Part shown: positions 6,147 through 14,795 of the stretch, piece by piece
Layout: each line of letters starts with the position of its first letter
Numbering within the stretch: position 1 is the first letter of the stretch
IMG/VR virus record: IMGVR_UViG_3300031841_003346
Location: 1 to 44,859 of that record
Origin: a virus
Direction: 5' to 3' (one strand)
Length of the DNA stretch: 44,859 bases
Notes under the pieces: model-generated
Database searches by the model: none
The model's input: the letters and a program-made list of their open reading frames with translations, nothing else
Told to the model about the DNA's origin: nothing
Made by a program: the position numbers and the translations under genes

Positions 6147-7979
6147 ATGGCTCGTAAAAAAGTTCAAGAAGGTCACTTAGGTGACATGGCATATAAAGCA
6201 GAAATGGATCACGAAGTGCAAATGGCACGCAGTGACTTATTTAAAGTTGCAAAATATGCTGTAGAATTACACGATATGTTAAAAAGTGTAAGTGAAGCAG
6301 AAGGCATTGAAGGTTGGCAGCAAGCAAAGATTACCAAAGCTGCTGATTACTTAGGCTCAGTTTATCATAGTATGGATTATGAACACAATCAAATGGATGT
6401 GGAATACACTACAAACGAGTCCGAGCAACTAGATGAAGGTCCGTTGGGAGACTTGGCAAAACTTGCTGCTAAAACTTCTTTGGGCAAAAGAGCAGGCGAG
6501 ATTGCTACAAAAGTTAGACAGCGAGTATTGAATCGTCGTGCTTCTACACTTGCAAATCTTGCATATACTCACGCTGCTGCAAAGGCAGAAATCAACAAGC
6601 TAGTAGCCATTGCAAATGCTAGAGCAAAAAAAGGTGCACTGCAAATAGCTGTTTTTAAAACGTTGAAAACAAGAAATGATGCTCTTGATGCTGCTAACAA
6701 ATTAGGCCAAATGGCTGAAAGAGGCATACTCAAACGTTTCTATAAAGGTGATCTTGGAAATGCAGATGCAAAGATGAGATCACTTATAAAACAGGTAGTA
6801 GAACTCGAAGATGCTGTTGATAACAACATGGCAAGAAGAGCTGTAAAAAAAGCGCAATTAGAATTGCTAAGAACTACCGACATTGCAAAAGAGATAATTG
6901 AACAAACTCAAGATGCTAAAAACAAATACGATGCTACTACTTCAGCACTTCTTTTGGGCCTAGGAGGCGCATGGTGGTTGATTGACGCAGGTATTAAAAA
7001 ACTTAAAGATACTACTGATAGTGAAGAAACAGAAACACCAGTTGACGAAGCTGAAGTTGAAGAAGGCAACGAATTTGCACAAAGAGTGAGAGAACTAAAA
7101 GCCTCTGGTGCAAAACCTGGTACAAAGTTTAAAACATCAGATGGTAAAGAACACACTTTAGAATCTACAAGAAAAAGTGCTAATGCATCAATGTTACGCA
7201 TTGTAGAGCAAGCTATTAGATACCAAGCAAGTAACATTGGACGTGCTGACGTATCGCCTAAAGCTATCAAATTAGCAGAAACAACTCACAAAGATGATTT
7301 GCGTAGGTTAGCACTTGATTTTAAAAAGCGTGTTATAGCAGAGGGACAATTTGGTGAAATTACACATCACGACGAAGATGCTACACAGTCTGAAGTACTA
7401 GTGAAGGGCATGGGTGTGTATCGCATGGAGCAACTAGAACAGCGTATCAAAGATCGTCTGTCTAACGTAGCACAGTTAATGGATCGTGGCGAACCAGATC
7501 AAGCAGCACGTCTATTAGACGCTAACAGCGGCACATACAAGTCTTTAATAGCAATGATGAAAGCTTACGCAGAAGCACACGACGATCTAGCATTTGGCGA
7601 TCACGGTGGTTCTGGTAATGATGCTTCTTTTGACGGAGCAGCATCAGGCATGCGAGCAGCATATGGCGAATCTAAAAAGCCAGATGCTGACGGTGACGGC
7701 GTTCCAGATTGGGCAGATAAGAAGCCAGGCGAAGACGATAACGCTAAAAAAAAAGAAGTAAGTGAAGATACTGATATACCATTTAACCAATGTCCTTCTT
7801 GCGGCGGCGAAATAGTACATGTAAGCGAAGCAGCTAAAAAAGGCGGAGGCCCTAAGGACGCATGCTATCATAAAGTGAAAAGACGTTATAAGGTATGGCC
7901 GAGTGCTTATGCAAGCGGGGCACTAGTACAGTGTCGTAAAAAAGGCGCAGCTAATTGGGGCAATTCAGGACAACGCTGA
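6147..7979 (+). CDS. Large modular phage protein (helical N-terminus, TM segment, Cys-rich C-terminus)
   Basis: 610 residues built from distinguishable modules. Residues 1-80 carry DHEVQMARSDLFKVAKYAVE and GWQQAKITKAADYLGSVYHS, a helical module I recognise in marine phage proteins. LDE followed by GPLG near residues 97-103 is a possible prohead-protease site. Long helices follow, then a hydrophobic segment at about 266-285 (ALLLGLGGAWWLIDAGI). FAQRVRELKASGAKPGTKF sits near 325-345. DADGDGVPDWAD at about 513-524 is a thrombospondin-type-3-like calcium loop. CPSCGG (C549, C552) looks like half a zinc site. The end DACYHKVKRRYKVWPSAYAS is another Lys/Cys-rich phage module. I infer a virion or head-internal protein; no catalytic motif is apparent. 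Confidence 0.65.
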   Translation: MARKKVQEGHLGDMAYKAEMDHEVQMARSDLFKVAKYAVELHDMLKSVSEAEGIEGWQQAKITKAADYLGSVYHSMDYEHNQMDVEYTTNESEQLDEGPLGDLAKLAAKTSLGKRAGEIATKVRQRVLNRRASTLANLAYTHAAAKAEINKLVAIANARAKKGALQIAVFKTLKTRNDALDAANKLGQMAERGILKRFYKGDLGNADAKMRSLIKQVVELEDAVDNNMARRAVKKAQLELLRTTDIAKEIIEQTQDAKNKYDATTSALLLGLGGAWWLIDAGIKKLKDTTDSEETETPVDEAEVEEGNEFAQRVRELKASGAKPGTKFKTSDGKEHTLESTRKSANASMLRIVEQAIRYQASNIGRADVSPKAIKLAETTHKDDLRRLALDFKKRVIAEGQFGEITHHDEDATQSEVLVKGMGVYRMEQLEQRIKDRLSNVAQLMDRGEPDQAARLLDANSGTYKSLIAMMKAYAEAHDDLAFGDHGGSGNDASFDGAASGMRAAYGESKKPDADGDGVPDWADKKPGEDDNAKKKEVSEDTDIPFNQCPSCGGEIVHVSEAAKKGGGPKDACYHKVKRRYKVWPSAYASGALVQCRKKGAANWGNSGQR

Positions 7980-8007
7980 TAAACAAGAACGTAAAGAGCA
8001 AGAAAAA

Positions 8008-8937
8008 ATGAATATATTTGAAATCGTTGAAGGAACACGTTGTTGGAATGGATACAAAAAGAAGGGCATGAAAACCATGTTCGGAAAGCGTGTCCCTAAC
8101 TGTGTAAAAAACGAATCAGACGAATATATCGACGAGAACCTAACAGAAAATTACGATAATTGGGATCATAATGAATCTGCTGACTATAGCAAGCACTTAG
8201 AAAAAACATTCGGCACGCCAGACGAAGTAACAGATGAACAAACTGTATGGCATAATGTAGATGGCTTTAAACGTATAGTGTGCCGGGATGAGTATATACT
8301 ACATGGATCGCCGGCACCACACTATGACTTTATCTACTGTTACATAGACTTAGAAGTTCCAGAAGATCTCAGCGACGAACTTGCAAAGTGTAGTGGTAGC
8401 ATATTGATTGATCATCTAAAAAATGAAGTAGGCGCACGTTGCGGCAGTCTAACTGCAAATGCAACTACCCTAAACTTTGTTTTAGATGTTGTAGCCGGCA
8501 GAGTTGACCCAGTAAAAGAAGAATATGAAAAACGTATTTTAGACATGAAAGATATGTTTGACGAAGGGCAACGTTATGAATTAGATTGGTGGCCTGACGA
8601 ATCAGATGATGCAGATCCCAGCAATCCATACTATGCAGAAAGTTTAGAAGAAAGTTTACGTGATTGGTTCGGCAAAGGTAAAAAAGGCGGTGCCGGAGGC
8701 GGCGGCTGGGATCGTTATAATACCAAAGGCGAGCGCATTGGCAAATGCGGCGACCGAAAAAAAGGCGAAGGTAAGCCTAAGTGTTTAAGTAAAAGTCGTG
8801 CTGCTAGTTTACGTCGCAAAGGCGGTAAAAAAGCAATTGCTGCTGCTGTACGTAAAAAGAGAAGAGAAGATCCGAATAAGAATCGCAGAGGTAAAGCTAA
8901 AAACGTAAGTAACACTACTAGGTCAAAGAAGAAATAA
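8008..8937 (+). CDS. Leader-tagged modular phage protein with two basic Cys modules
   Basis: 309 residues starting MNIFEIVEGTRCW; I-V-E at 6-8 is a good prohead-protease-type site. It is followed at once by CWNGYKKKGMKTMFGKRVPN ending in Cys, a short basic Cys module. Residues 45-200 are acidic with no family I can name. The C-terminus has AESLEESLRDWFGKGKKGG, then KCGDRKKGEGKPKCLSKSRA and a long Lys/Arg/Ala-rich tail. Both end modules recur in marine phage proteins. The arrangement (leader, acidic body, basic tail) fits a cleaved head-internal DNA-binding protein. Only 28 bases separate it from the gene before. Confidence 0.6.
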   Translation: MNIFEIVEGTRCWNGYKKKGMKTMFGKRVPNCVKNESDEYIDENLTENYDNWDHNESADYSKHLEKTFGTPDEVTDEQTVWHNVDGFKRIVCRDEYILHGSPAPHYDFIYCYIDLEVPEDLSDELAKCSGSILIDHLKNEVGARCGSLTANATTLNFVLDVVAGRVDPVKEEYEKRILDMKDMFDEGQRYELDWWPDESDDADPSNPYYAESLEESLRDWFGKGKKGGAGGGGWDRYNTKGERIGKCGDRKKGEGKPKCLSKSRAASLRRKGGKKAIAAAVRKKRREDPNKNRRGKAKNVSNTTRSKKK

Positions 8938-8938
8938 A

Positions 8939-9487
8939 ATGTATTTGAGAGAAGTTTTTGATAAAAAGTACGGGCATGATACTAACAGTCACGTTGTAAA
9001 ACACAAAGATGACAACGGAAAAGACTTCTGGGCTGTATACAATAACAAAGGTGACATTGTCAAATTATTTTATTCTGCAAAGCAAGCAAAAACCTACGCA
9101 GAAAAAAATCATGATGATCTAATGCAAGACAAAATTGTTGCTGAAAAATGGTCTCAAAAATACAAAGACAGTATTAACTGTTCTAACCCAAAAGGCTTTT
9201 CTCAAAAAGCCCATTGTGCAGGAAAGAAGAAAAGAATGAACGAAAAAGAATACAAAACAAGAGATTATATTTCTGCTCTTAGACAAACAAAAACATTAAA
9301 GAAAGAACAACCAAATCATGTTCAAGCTGCACAAGCTCTTGCACTTGCTTCAGCTGGTGAAGAATTAAGTGATGAACAACAAAAAGCTTTAGGCCCTTAT
9401 GTTACAATTTTTAGCACACTGTTAATTGAACCGCGATACCGTGAACGTTTACACAGTATGATTAAGATGCTTAAACAAAGCAAATGA
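8939..9487 (+). CDS. Conserved phage protein with WSQKYKDSINC module
   Basis: 182 residues starting MYLREVFDKKYG, a looser version of the leader seen in neighbouring genes and without a clear [I/L]-x-E site at residues 6-13. Residues 20-60 (FWAVYNNKGDIVKLFYSAKQ) suggest a small beta/alpha domain. EKWSQKYKDSINCSNPKGFS continuing with QKAHCAGKKK is a basic two-cysteine module known to me from marine phage proteins. The last 80 residues are helical, with NHVQAAQALALASAGEELSD. The ATG follows the previous stop by one base. Function unknown; likely virion-associated by context. Confidence 0.55.
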   Translation: MYLREVFDKKYGHDTNSHVVKHKDDNGKDFWAVYNNKGDIVKLFYSAKQAKTYAEKNHDDLMQDKIVAEKWSQKYKDSINCSNPKGFSQKAHCAGKKKRMNEKEYKTRDYISALRQTKTLKKEQPNHVQAAQALALASAGEELSDEQQKALGPYVTIFSTLLIEPRYRERLHSMIKMLKQSK

Positions 9488-10095
9488 TAAACCCGTTAGT
9501 TGACGATACAGAAGAAGATTTTGTATGGCAACGAACTAATCCAGATAAGCTTTGGGTATTTGATAAGCTTATACTTTCAAGAAAACTAGGTTACACATGC
9601 GGACCGACCGGTATAGATGTGCCTAAGCCAGCACATTATATTGTACGCCCTTGTGTAAATGCTTTAGGATTAGGTCTAGGAGCAGAAAAAAGATGGATAG
9701 AAAAACTAACAACAGATTTACCAATAGGTTTTTTTTGGTGTGAATGGTTTGAAGGTAAACACATAAGCGTAGACTACAATTATGGTAGACAAGTGTTAGC
9801 TGTAGAAGGTTTCAAAGATTCAAACACTTTTACAAAATGGAAAGTATGGCGTAAGGTAAAAGATCAAATTAGTCTACCAAGTGTGTTAGAAGAATATAAA
9901 GATGAAGAATATTTAAACTGTGAATTTATAGGCAATAAACTTATAGAAGTGCACTTACGTAAAAATGAAGACTTTAACTATGCACAAGAAGAATTTATAC
10001 CTGTTTGGGAAGGGGAAAATACTGCTGCTCCGGAGGGATATACATATATAGATTACCCCGATATACACGGAAGAATTGGAGCATTTGTCAAATAA
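9484..10095 (+). CDS. Conserved hypothetical phage protein, 203 aa
   Basis: Contains DKLWVFDKLILSRKLGYTCG (about 21-40), then PTGIDVPKPAHYIVRPCVNALG, GFFWCEWFEGKHISVDYNYG and a C-terminal YIDYPDIHGRIGAF. I recognise this pattern from marine T4-like phages but know of no assigned function. It is soluble and shows no nucleotide-binding motif; the pattern IVRPCVN-x-x-G with a later EVHLR vaguely recalls ATP-grasp folds, which I regard as unproven. The start overlaps the preceding stop as ATGA. It is the last gene before the promoter at 10099. Confidence 0.55.
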   Translation: MINPLVDDTEEDFVWQRTNPDKLWVFDKLILSRKLGYTCGPTGIDVPKPAHYIVRPCVNALGLGLGAEKRWIEKLTTDLPIGFFWCEWFEGKHISVDYNYGRQVLAVEGFKDSNTFTKWKVWRKVKDQISLPSVLEEYKDEEYLNCEFIGNKLIEVHLRKNEDFNYAQEEFIPVWEGENTAAPEGYTYIDYPDIHGRIGAFVK

Positions 10096-10098
10096 CAG

Positions 10099-10127
10099 TT
10101 GACTTTTCTGTATTTTTATATTATATT
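10099..10127 (+). promoter_or_regulatory. Sigma-70-like promoter for the dsbA-like/gene 43 operon
   Basis: TTGACT (10099-10104), a 17-base AT-rich spacer and TATATT (10122-10127). It is followed by TTAGGAG and the ATG at 10152. The expected transcription start is near 10134, giving a short leader. It belongs to a set of similar promoters in this window. Confidence 0.7.
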
Positions 10128-10151
10128 TAATTATTATTAGGAGTTTATTTA

Positions 10152-10412
10152 ATGAGTGATAGAGTCTATGGTCCTGACGAAAAAGGAAAACTTGAACGTA
10201 TTGTAGCTGAAGGTGTATCTGTACTACAAGAAGTTGACGATTTACAAGCAGGACTAAAAGATACAGTAAAAGCAATTGCTGAAGAATTAGATGTAAAACC
10301 TGCACTAATCAATAAAGCGATTCGTGTTGCATATAAGCGTGACTGGGATAAGCATGTAGATGATTTCCAAGATCTTGAAACTATAGTTGCAACAGTAGGA
10401 GTTGATAAGTAG
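10152..10412 (+). CDS. dsbA: DsbA-like double-stranded DNA-binding protein
   Basis: 86 residues, all helical, mixed charge. AEGVSVLQEVDDLQAGLKDT followed by VKAIAEELDVKP and KAIRVAYKRDWDKH matches my memory of the small DsbA homologues annotated in marine T4-like phages. T4 DsbA (89 residues) binds double-stranded DNA and assists late transcription. The length is right. It has its own promoter and strong AGGAG site, and lies four bases upstream of the DNA polymerase gene. The assignment rests on length, pattern and context, not on a catalytic motif. Confidence 0.55.
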   Translation: MSDRVYGPDEKGKLERIVAEGVSVLQEVDDLQAGLKDTVKAIAEELDVKPALINKAIRVAYKRDWDKHVDDFQDLETIVATVGVDK

Positions 10413-10415
10413 AGT

Positions 10416-13094
10416 ATGCCATACGTTGACGCTTTTTTTGACAGAGATGCAGACATTATTAGAATTGTAGAACGTATTGAAGGCAAGCGTGTTTTCAAAG
10501 ACATTCAAGCAAAATATACTTTCTATTACGCAGATGCTGCCGGCAAATATAAAAGCACACACGGCGAGCCTCTTAAACGTATTGTGTGTAAGAACACAAA
10601 AGAGTTCAAAAAAGAACTTGCAATAAACAAACACTTAAAGCTTTTTGAAAGTGATACTAATCCTATCTTTCAATGTTTAAGTGAAAACTATTTGAATCAA
10701 GATTCACCAAAACTAAATGTTGCGTTTTGGGATATTGAGACAGACTTTGATCCTGATAAAGGCTTTGCTCCGCCTGAAGATCCATTTATGCCAATTACTG
10801 CTATTACAGTATATTTGCAATGGTTGGAAGTTCTAGTTACAGTTGCTATGCCGCCGAAGGGCTTGCCATACGACGAAGCAGCAGCGATGTGTAAAGAGCG
10901 TTGGGGTGAAGAATGTATCTTGTTTCCTAACAGTAAACAAGGCGAGAGCGATATGCTTGAAGCATTCCTCGACTTGATTGAAGATGCTGATATCCACAGC
11001 GGTTGGAACTCAGAAGGTTATGATGTACCATATACAATTAACAGAATTGCCCGTGTTTTAAGTAAAGACGATACACGCAGATTCTGTCTATGGCAACAAT
11101 TGCCAAAGCGTCGTGAGTTTGAAAAATTTGGCAAAACGAGCGAAACGTATGACACTATCGGTCGTGTACACATGGATTATCTTAATCTATATAGAAAGTA
11201 TACATACGAAGAACGTCACTCTTACAAACTAGATGCTATTGGCGAATATGAAGTAGGAGAAAACAAAACTGCATATGAAGGTACACTTGATCAGCTTTAC
11301 AACAATGACTTTGAAAAGTTTATTGAATATAACAGGCAGGACGTTGCACTACTCGATAAACTAGATAAGAAACTGCGGTTTATTGATCTTGCAAATGAAC
11401 TTGCACATGCAAATACTGTGCTACTGCAAACTACTATGGGAGCAGTAGCAGTGACGGAACAAGCAATTGTAAACGAAGCACATCGTAGAGGCATGCAAGT
11501 ACCCAATCGTCGCGAGCATGAAACAACAGGTGCTGCTGGTGCTTATGTAGCCTATCCGAAAAAAGGACTACACAAGTGGATCGGCTCTATGGACTTGAAC
11601 TCACTGTATCCTAGTGTAATTCGTGCACTAAACATGGCTCCTGAAAGCATTGTAGGACAACTTCGTCCCGATGCTACCGATGCAATGATTCACGAAGCTA
11701 CTACCCTTAAGAAAAAATCATTTGCAGCAGCATGGGAAGGACATTTTGGTTCGTTAGAGTACGAAGCTGTTATGGAACAGCGTAAAGACTTTATGATCAC
11801 AATAGATTGGGAAGAAGGCGGTAGCAATGTATTAAGTGCAGCCGAAGTTCATAAACTAATTTTTGACAGTAACATGCCTTGGATGCTTAGTGCAAATGGT
11901 ACTATTTTTACACATGAATTCGAAGCTGTTATTCCGGGTATTTTGAAACGCTGGTATGCTGAAAGAAAAGAACTTCAAGGTAAACTTAAGAAAGCAATTG
12001 CTGCTGGCAATAAAGCTGAAATTGAATACTGGGATAAGCGACAACTAGTTAAAAAGATTAATCTTAACTCGTTGTATGGTGCAATTCTAAATCCTGGTTG
12101 TAGATTCTTCGATAAGCGTATTGGTCAAAGCACAACACTCACAGGTCGACAAATTGTAAAACATATGAGTGCCGAAGTTAACAAAGTTGCTACTGGTGAA
12201 TATGATCATGTAGGTGAAACTGTAATTTACGGCGATACAGACTCAGTTTACTTTTCAGCTTATCCTGTATTGAAAAAAGACATCGACGCTGGTAATATAC
12301 CGTGGAGTAAAGAAAACGTAATTACTCTATACAATCAAATAGCAGAACAAGCTAACTCAACTTTTCCAGATTTTATGCAAAAAGCGTTTCATTGCCCAAA
12401 CAGTAGAAGTGACGTAATTGCAGCTGGTAGAGAAATTGTTGCAGAATCAGGTTTATATATTACAAAGAAACGATATGCTGCACTTGTAATCGACGACGAA
12501 GGCAATAGAAAAGACATAGATGGCAAAAGCGGAAAAGTAAAAGCAATGGGCTTAGACTTGCGTCGTGCAGACACGCCGCCGTATATGCAAGAATTTTTAA
12601 TGAGAATTTTAACAAGAGTACTCGAAAGTGCTCCGCAACAAGAAATTCTTGATATGATTATACAATTTAGAAAAGACTTTGAGTCACGTCCTGCATGGGA
12701 AAAAGGTACACCCAAACGTGTAAATAACCTAAATAAGTTTAGAACACTTGAAGAAAAGCAGGGCAAAGCCAACATGCCAGGGCACGTAAGAGCAGCATTA
12801 AACTGGAATACACTAAAAAGAGTACACGGTGACAAATACTCTCAAGATATTGTAGATGGTATGAAAACTATTGTGTGTAAGCTTAAACCAAATCCACTAG
12901 GTTATACAAGTATCGGATACCCAACTGATGAACTTAGACTGCCGCAATGGTTTACAGAATTGCCATTTGACGATGCTGCGATGGCTGAAACTATAATTGA
13001 TAATAAATTAGATAATTTAATCGGTGTGCTAAACTATCCGTTGGAAGACACAAAACAAAATACAACATTTGCAAGTTTATTTGAGTTCGAATAA
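10416..13094 (+). CDS. 43: Family B DNA polymerase (T4 gp43 type)
   Basis: 892 residues, close to T4 gp43 (898). The exonuclease I motif FWDIETD has its Asp-Ile-Glu at about 106-108. Polymerase motif A is DLNSLYPSV (from about 393), motif B KINLNSLYGA (about 549) and motif C YGDTDS (about 605-610, catalytic Asp607 and Asp609). It should replicate the phage genome with 3'-5' proofreading, using the clamp encoded at 14064. No intein or split is present. Its stop overlaps the next gene's start (TAATG). The nearby DsbA-like and clamp genes agree with a T4-type replication block. Confidence 0.97.
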   Translation: MPYVDAFFDRDADIIRIVERIEGKRVFKDIQAKYTFYYADAAGKYKSTHGEPLKRIVCKNTKEFKKELAINKHLKLFESDTNPIFQCLSENYLNQDSPKLNVAFWDIETDFDPDKGFAPPEDPFMPITAITVYLQWLEVLVTVAMPPKGLPYDEAAAMCKERWGEECILFPNSKQGESDMLEAFLDLIEDADIHSGWNSEGYDVPYTINRIARVLSKDDTRRFCLWQQLPKRREFEKFGKTSETYDTIGRVHMDYLNLYRKYTYEERHSYKLDAIGEYEVGENKTAYEGTLDQLYNNDFEKFIEYNRQDVALLDKLDKKLRFIDLANELAHANTVLLQTTMGAVAVTEQAIVNEAHRRGMQVPNRREHETTGAAGAYVAYPKKGLHKWIGSMDLNSLYPSVIRALNMAPESIVGQLRPDATDAMIHEATTLKKKSFAAAWEGHFGSLEYEAVMEQRKDFMITIDWEEGGSNVLSAAEVHKLIFDSNMPWMLSANGTIFTHEFEAVIPGILKRWYAERKELQGKLKKAIAAGNKAEIEYWDKRQLVKKINLNSLYGAILNPGCRFFDKRIGQSTTLTGRQIVKHMSAEVNKVATGEYDHVGETVIYGDTDSVYFSAYPVLKKDIDAGNIPWSKENVITLYNQIAEQANSTFPDFMQKAFHCPNSRSDVIAAGREIVAESGLYITKKRYAALVIDDEGNRKDIDGKSGKVKAMGLDLRRADTPPYMQEFLMRILTRVLESAPQQEILDMIIQFRKDFESRPAWEKGTPKRVNNLNKFRTLEEKQGKANMPGHVRAALNWNTLKRVHGDKYSQDIVDGMKTIVCKLKPNPLGYTSIGYPTDELRLPQWFTELPFDDAAMAETIIDNKLDNLIGVLNYPLEDTKQNTTFASLFEFE

Positions 13095-13540
13095 TGAAAT
13101 TTTTTGTTACAGGTTCACGAAGAGGCTTAGGAAAAGCATTAGCAGAAAAATATGGTAATTGCGCAAGCCTAGAAGAATGCGATATTTTTATTAATTGTAA
13201 ACATGATTGTTTTTCACAAGTTGAACTATTGTATGATGCTGCTGCACTAGGTAAAAGAATTATTAATATTAGTAGTAATAGCGGTGACGGAAATAAACCA
13301 AAACCGCATATCTATGCAGTAGAAAAAGCTGCGCTCGACAAAGCAAACGAACAACTTTACTATCAAGGAGTGAATACAACTAGCGTAAGATTTGGATGGT
13401 TTGATAGTCCAAGAGTTGCACACGTAGATGCTTATAAGATGAGCTTAGATTATTGTGTAAATGTAATCGATTGGATATTACAACAACCACACAGAGTAAA
13501 AGATATAACTATTACACCCGACCAAGGAGACAAAAAATGA
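13094..13540 (+). CDS. Short-chain dehydrogenase/reductase-like protein (compact)
   Basis: 148 residues, much shorter than usual SDRs (about 250). TGSRRGLG at 6-13 is the T-G-x-x-x-G-x-G dinucleotide-binding motif. INISSNSG near 57-64 holds the active-site serine region. YAVEK at 74-78 is the Y-x-x-x-K catalytic pair. FGWFDSPRV resembles the segment after the active site. It keeps all three SDR landmarks while losing much of the spacing between them, so it could be a minimal NAD(P)-dependent reductase or a cofactor-binding relic. The substrate is unknown. It lies between gene 43 and a nucleotidyltransferase. Confidence 0.7.
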   Translation: MKFFVTGSRRGLGKALAEKYGNCASLEECDIFINCKHDCFSQVELLYDAAALGKRIINISSNSGDGNKPKPHIYAVEKAALDKANEQLYYQGVNTTSVRFGWFDSPRVAHVDAYKMSLDYCVNVIDWILQQPHRVKDITITPDQGDKK

Positions 13541-14001
13541 AAATGGGTTTCACTGCAAGCACATTTGATTTGCTGCATGCTGGTCATGTGCAAATGCTTG
13601 CAGACGCAAAAGATCAGTGTGATTACCTAGTTGTAGGTTTACAAGTTGATCCATCTGTTGATAGGCCAGAAAAAAACAAACCAGTACAAACATTAGTAGA
13701 AAGATTTATACAACTAAAAGGTGTAAAGTACGTTGATGAAATAATTTGTTATCAAACAGAAGAAGATTTGTTAGACATTTTGAAAATTTATCCTATAAAT
13801 GTTAGAATTTTAGGCGAAGAATATAAAGAAAAAGAATTCACTGGTAGAGATCTGTGCAAACGTAAAAATATAGAATTGTATTTTAATAAACGTGATCATA
13901 GATTTAGCTCTAGTGATATAAGACAAAGAGTTTGTGATGCGTTGAAAGAACCAGCTGCAACATCTCCGTGGTATAAAAATATTATTCCACCACGTAAATA
14001 A
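13537..14001 (+). CDS. Cytidylyltransferase-like nucleotidyltransferase (TagD/RfaE type)
   Basis: 154 residues from the ATG at 13537, with AAGGAGAC upstream and ATGA overlap. FTASTFDLLHAGHVQML contains HAGH at 14-17, the HxGH ATP/CTP-binding motif. RFSSSDIR near residue 127 is the second motif (R-x-x-S-[ST]-S). This is the size of glycerol-3-phosphate cytidylyltransferase or the adenylyltransferase domain of HldE. It probably activates a sugar or polyol phosphate as a CDP or ADP derivative. It is distinct from the leader-tagged enzyme at 3002, which has TVGH instead of HAGH. Confidence 0.8.
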   Translation: MKMGFTASTFDLLHAGHVQMLADAKDQCDYLVVGLQVDPSVDRPEKNKPVQTLVERFIQLKGVKYVDEIICYQTEEDLLDILKIYPINVRILGEEYKEKEFTGRDLCKRKNIELYFNKRDHRFSSSDIRQRVCDALKEPAATSPWYKNIIPPRK

Positions 14002-14013
14002 CCTAAATATTTA

Positions 14014-14042
14014 TTGACACTAGACACAAAATACATTACAAT
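14014..14042 (+). promoter_or_regulatory. Sigma-70-like promoter for the sliding clamp gene
   Basis: TTGACA (14014-14019), 17 bases, TACAAT (14037-14042). TTGGAGA follows as ribosome site before the ATG at 14064. The -35 is a perfect consensus. Expected start of the transcript is near 14049. Confidence 0.7.
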
Positions 14043-14063
14043 ACATAATATTGGAGAATCATA

Positions 14064-14795
14064 ATGAAAGATATTTTACAAGACATTGTTGCACATACAC
14101 ATACTCTAGGTCTTCCTATGGTAAAAGTAAGTGTAAGCGATGCAAATGATACTGTTATTGAATCAATGGCTGAAGATCGCAGTGTAATTGTTACAGCTAA
14201 AACGCATACGCCTGTTGCAGAGTTTAATGATACATTTGGAATGCCAAACTTAGATAAACTTTCTTTGCATCTTAAGAATCCTGAGTATCGTGAAAACGAG
14301 AAGATTGAAGTTATTACAGATGTGCGCAACGGCGATACTATTCCTACACACATTCATTTTGAAAATTCTAGTGGCGACTTTCATAACGACTATCGCTTTA
14401 TGAGTAAAGCTATTATCGAAGAAAAACTCAAAGCAGTAAAGTTCAAAGGTGCTACGTGGGTAATTGTGTTCGAGCCAACACTTGCTAGTATTAGCAGACT
14501 TAAACTTATGAGTGCTGCACATTCAGAAGAGCCACTATTTCGAGTATCTACAAGTAACAATAATTTAGTATTCTCGTTTGGCGATGCAAACACACACGCT
14601 GGTGAATTTATTTTTGAAGCAAATGTAAGCGGACAGTTACAGCATACTTGGTCTTATCCTGTAGCACAAGTACAAAGCATTCTCAACTTAGATGGCGATG
14701 TTACAATGAGTATTTCTGATCAAGGTGCTATGAAAATTACTGTAGACAGCGGCATGACTACATACGACTATATTATTCCTGCACAAAGTAAGTAA
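14064..14795 (+). CDS. 45: Sliding clamp (T4 gp45 type) DNA polymerase processivity factor
   Basis: 243 residues (T4 gp45 has 228). FGMPNLDKLSLHLKNPEYRE, DYRFMSKAIIEEKLKAVKF, and SAAHSEEPLFRVSTSNNNLV with FSFGDANTHAGEF fit the gp45 clamps of marine T4-like phages as I know them. The protein should form a trimeric ring on DNA, tether gp43, and serve as the mobile enhancer for late transcription at GATAAATA promoters. It has its own promoter. The clamp loader genes (44/62) are not in the window. The stop overlaps the next start (TAATG). Confidence 0.85.
   Translation: MKDILQDIVAHTHTLGLPMVKVSVSDANDTVIESMAEDRSVIVTAKTHTPVAEFNDTFGMPNLDKLSLHLKNPEYRENEKIEVITDVRNGDTIPTHIHFENSSGDFHNDYRFMSKAIIEEKLKAVKFKGATWVIVFEPTLASISRLKLMSAAHSEEPLFRVSTSNNNLVFSFGDANTHAGEFIFEANVSGQLQHTWSYPVAQVQSILNLDGDVTMSISDQGAMKITVDSGMTTYDYIIPAQSK

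Noticed and set aside
9484-10095. ATP-grasp assignment for the 203-residue protein
   Set aside because: Only vague resemblance; no glycine-rich loop or Mg-binding set could be placed.
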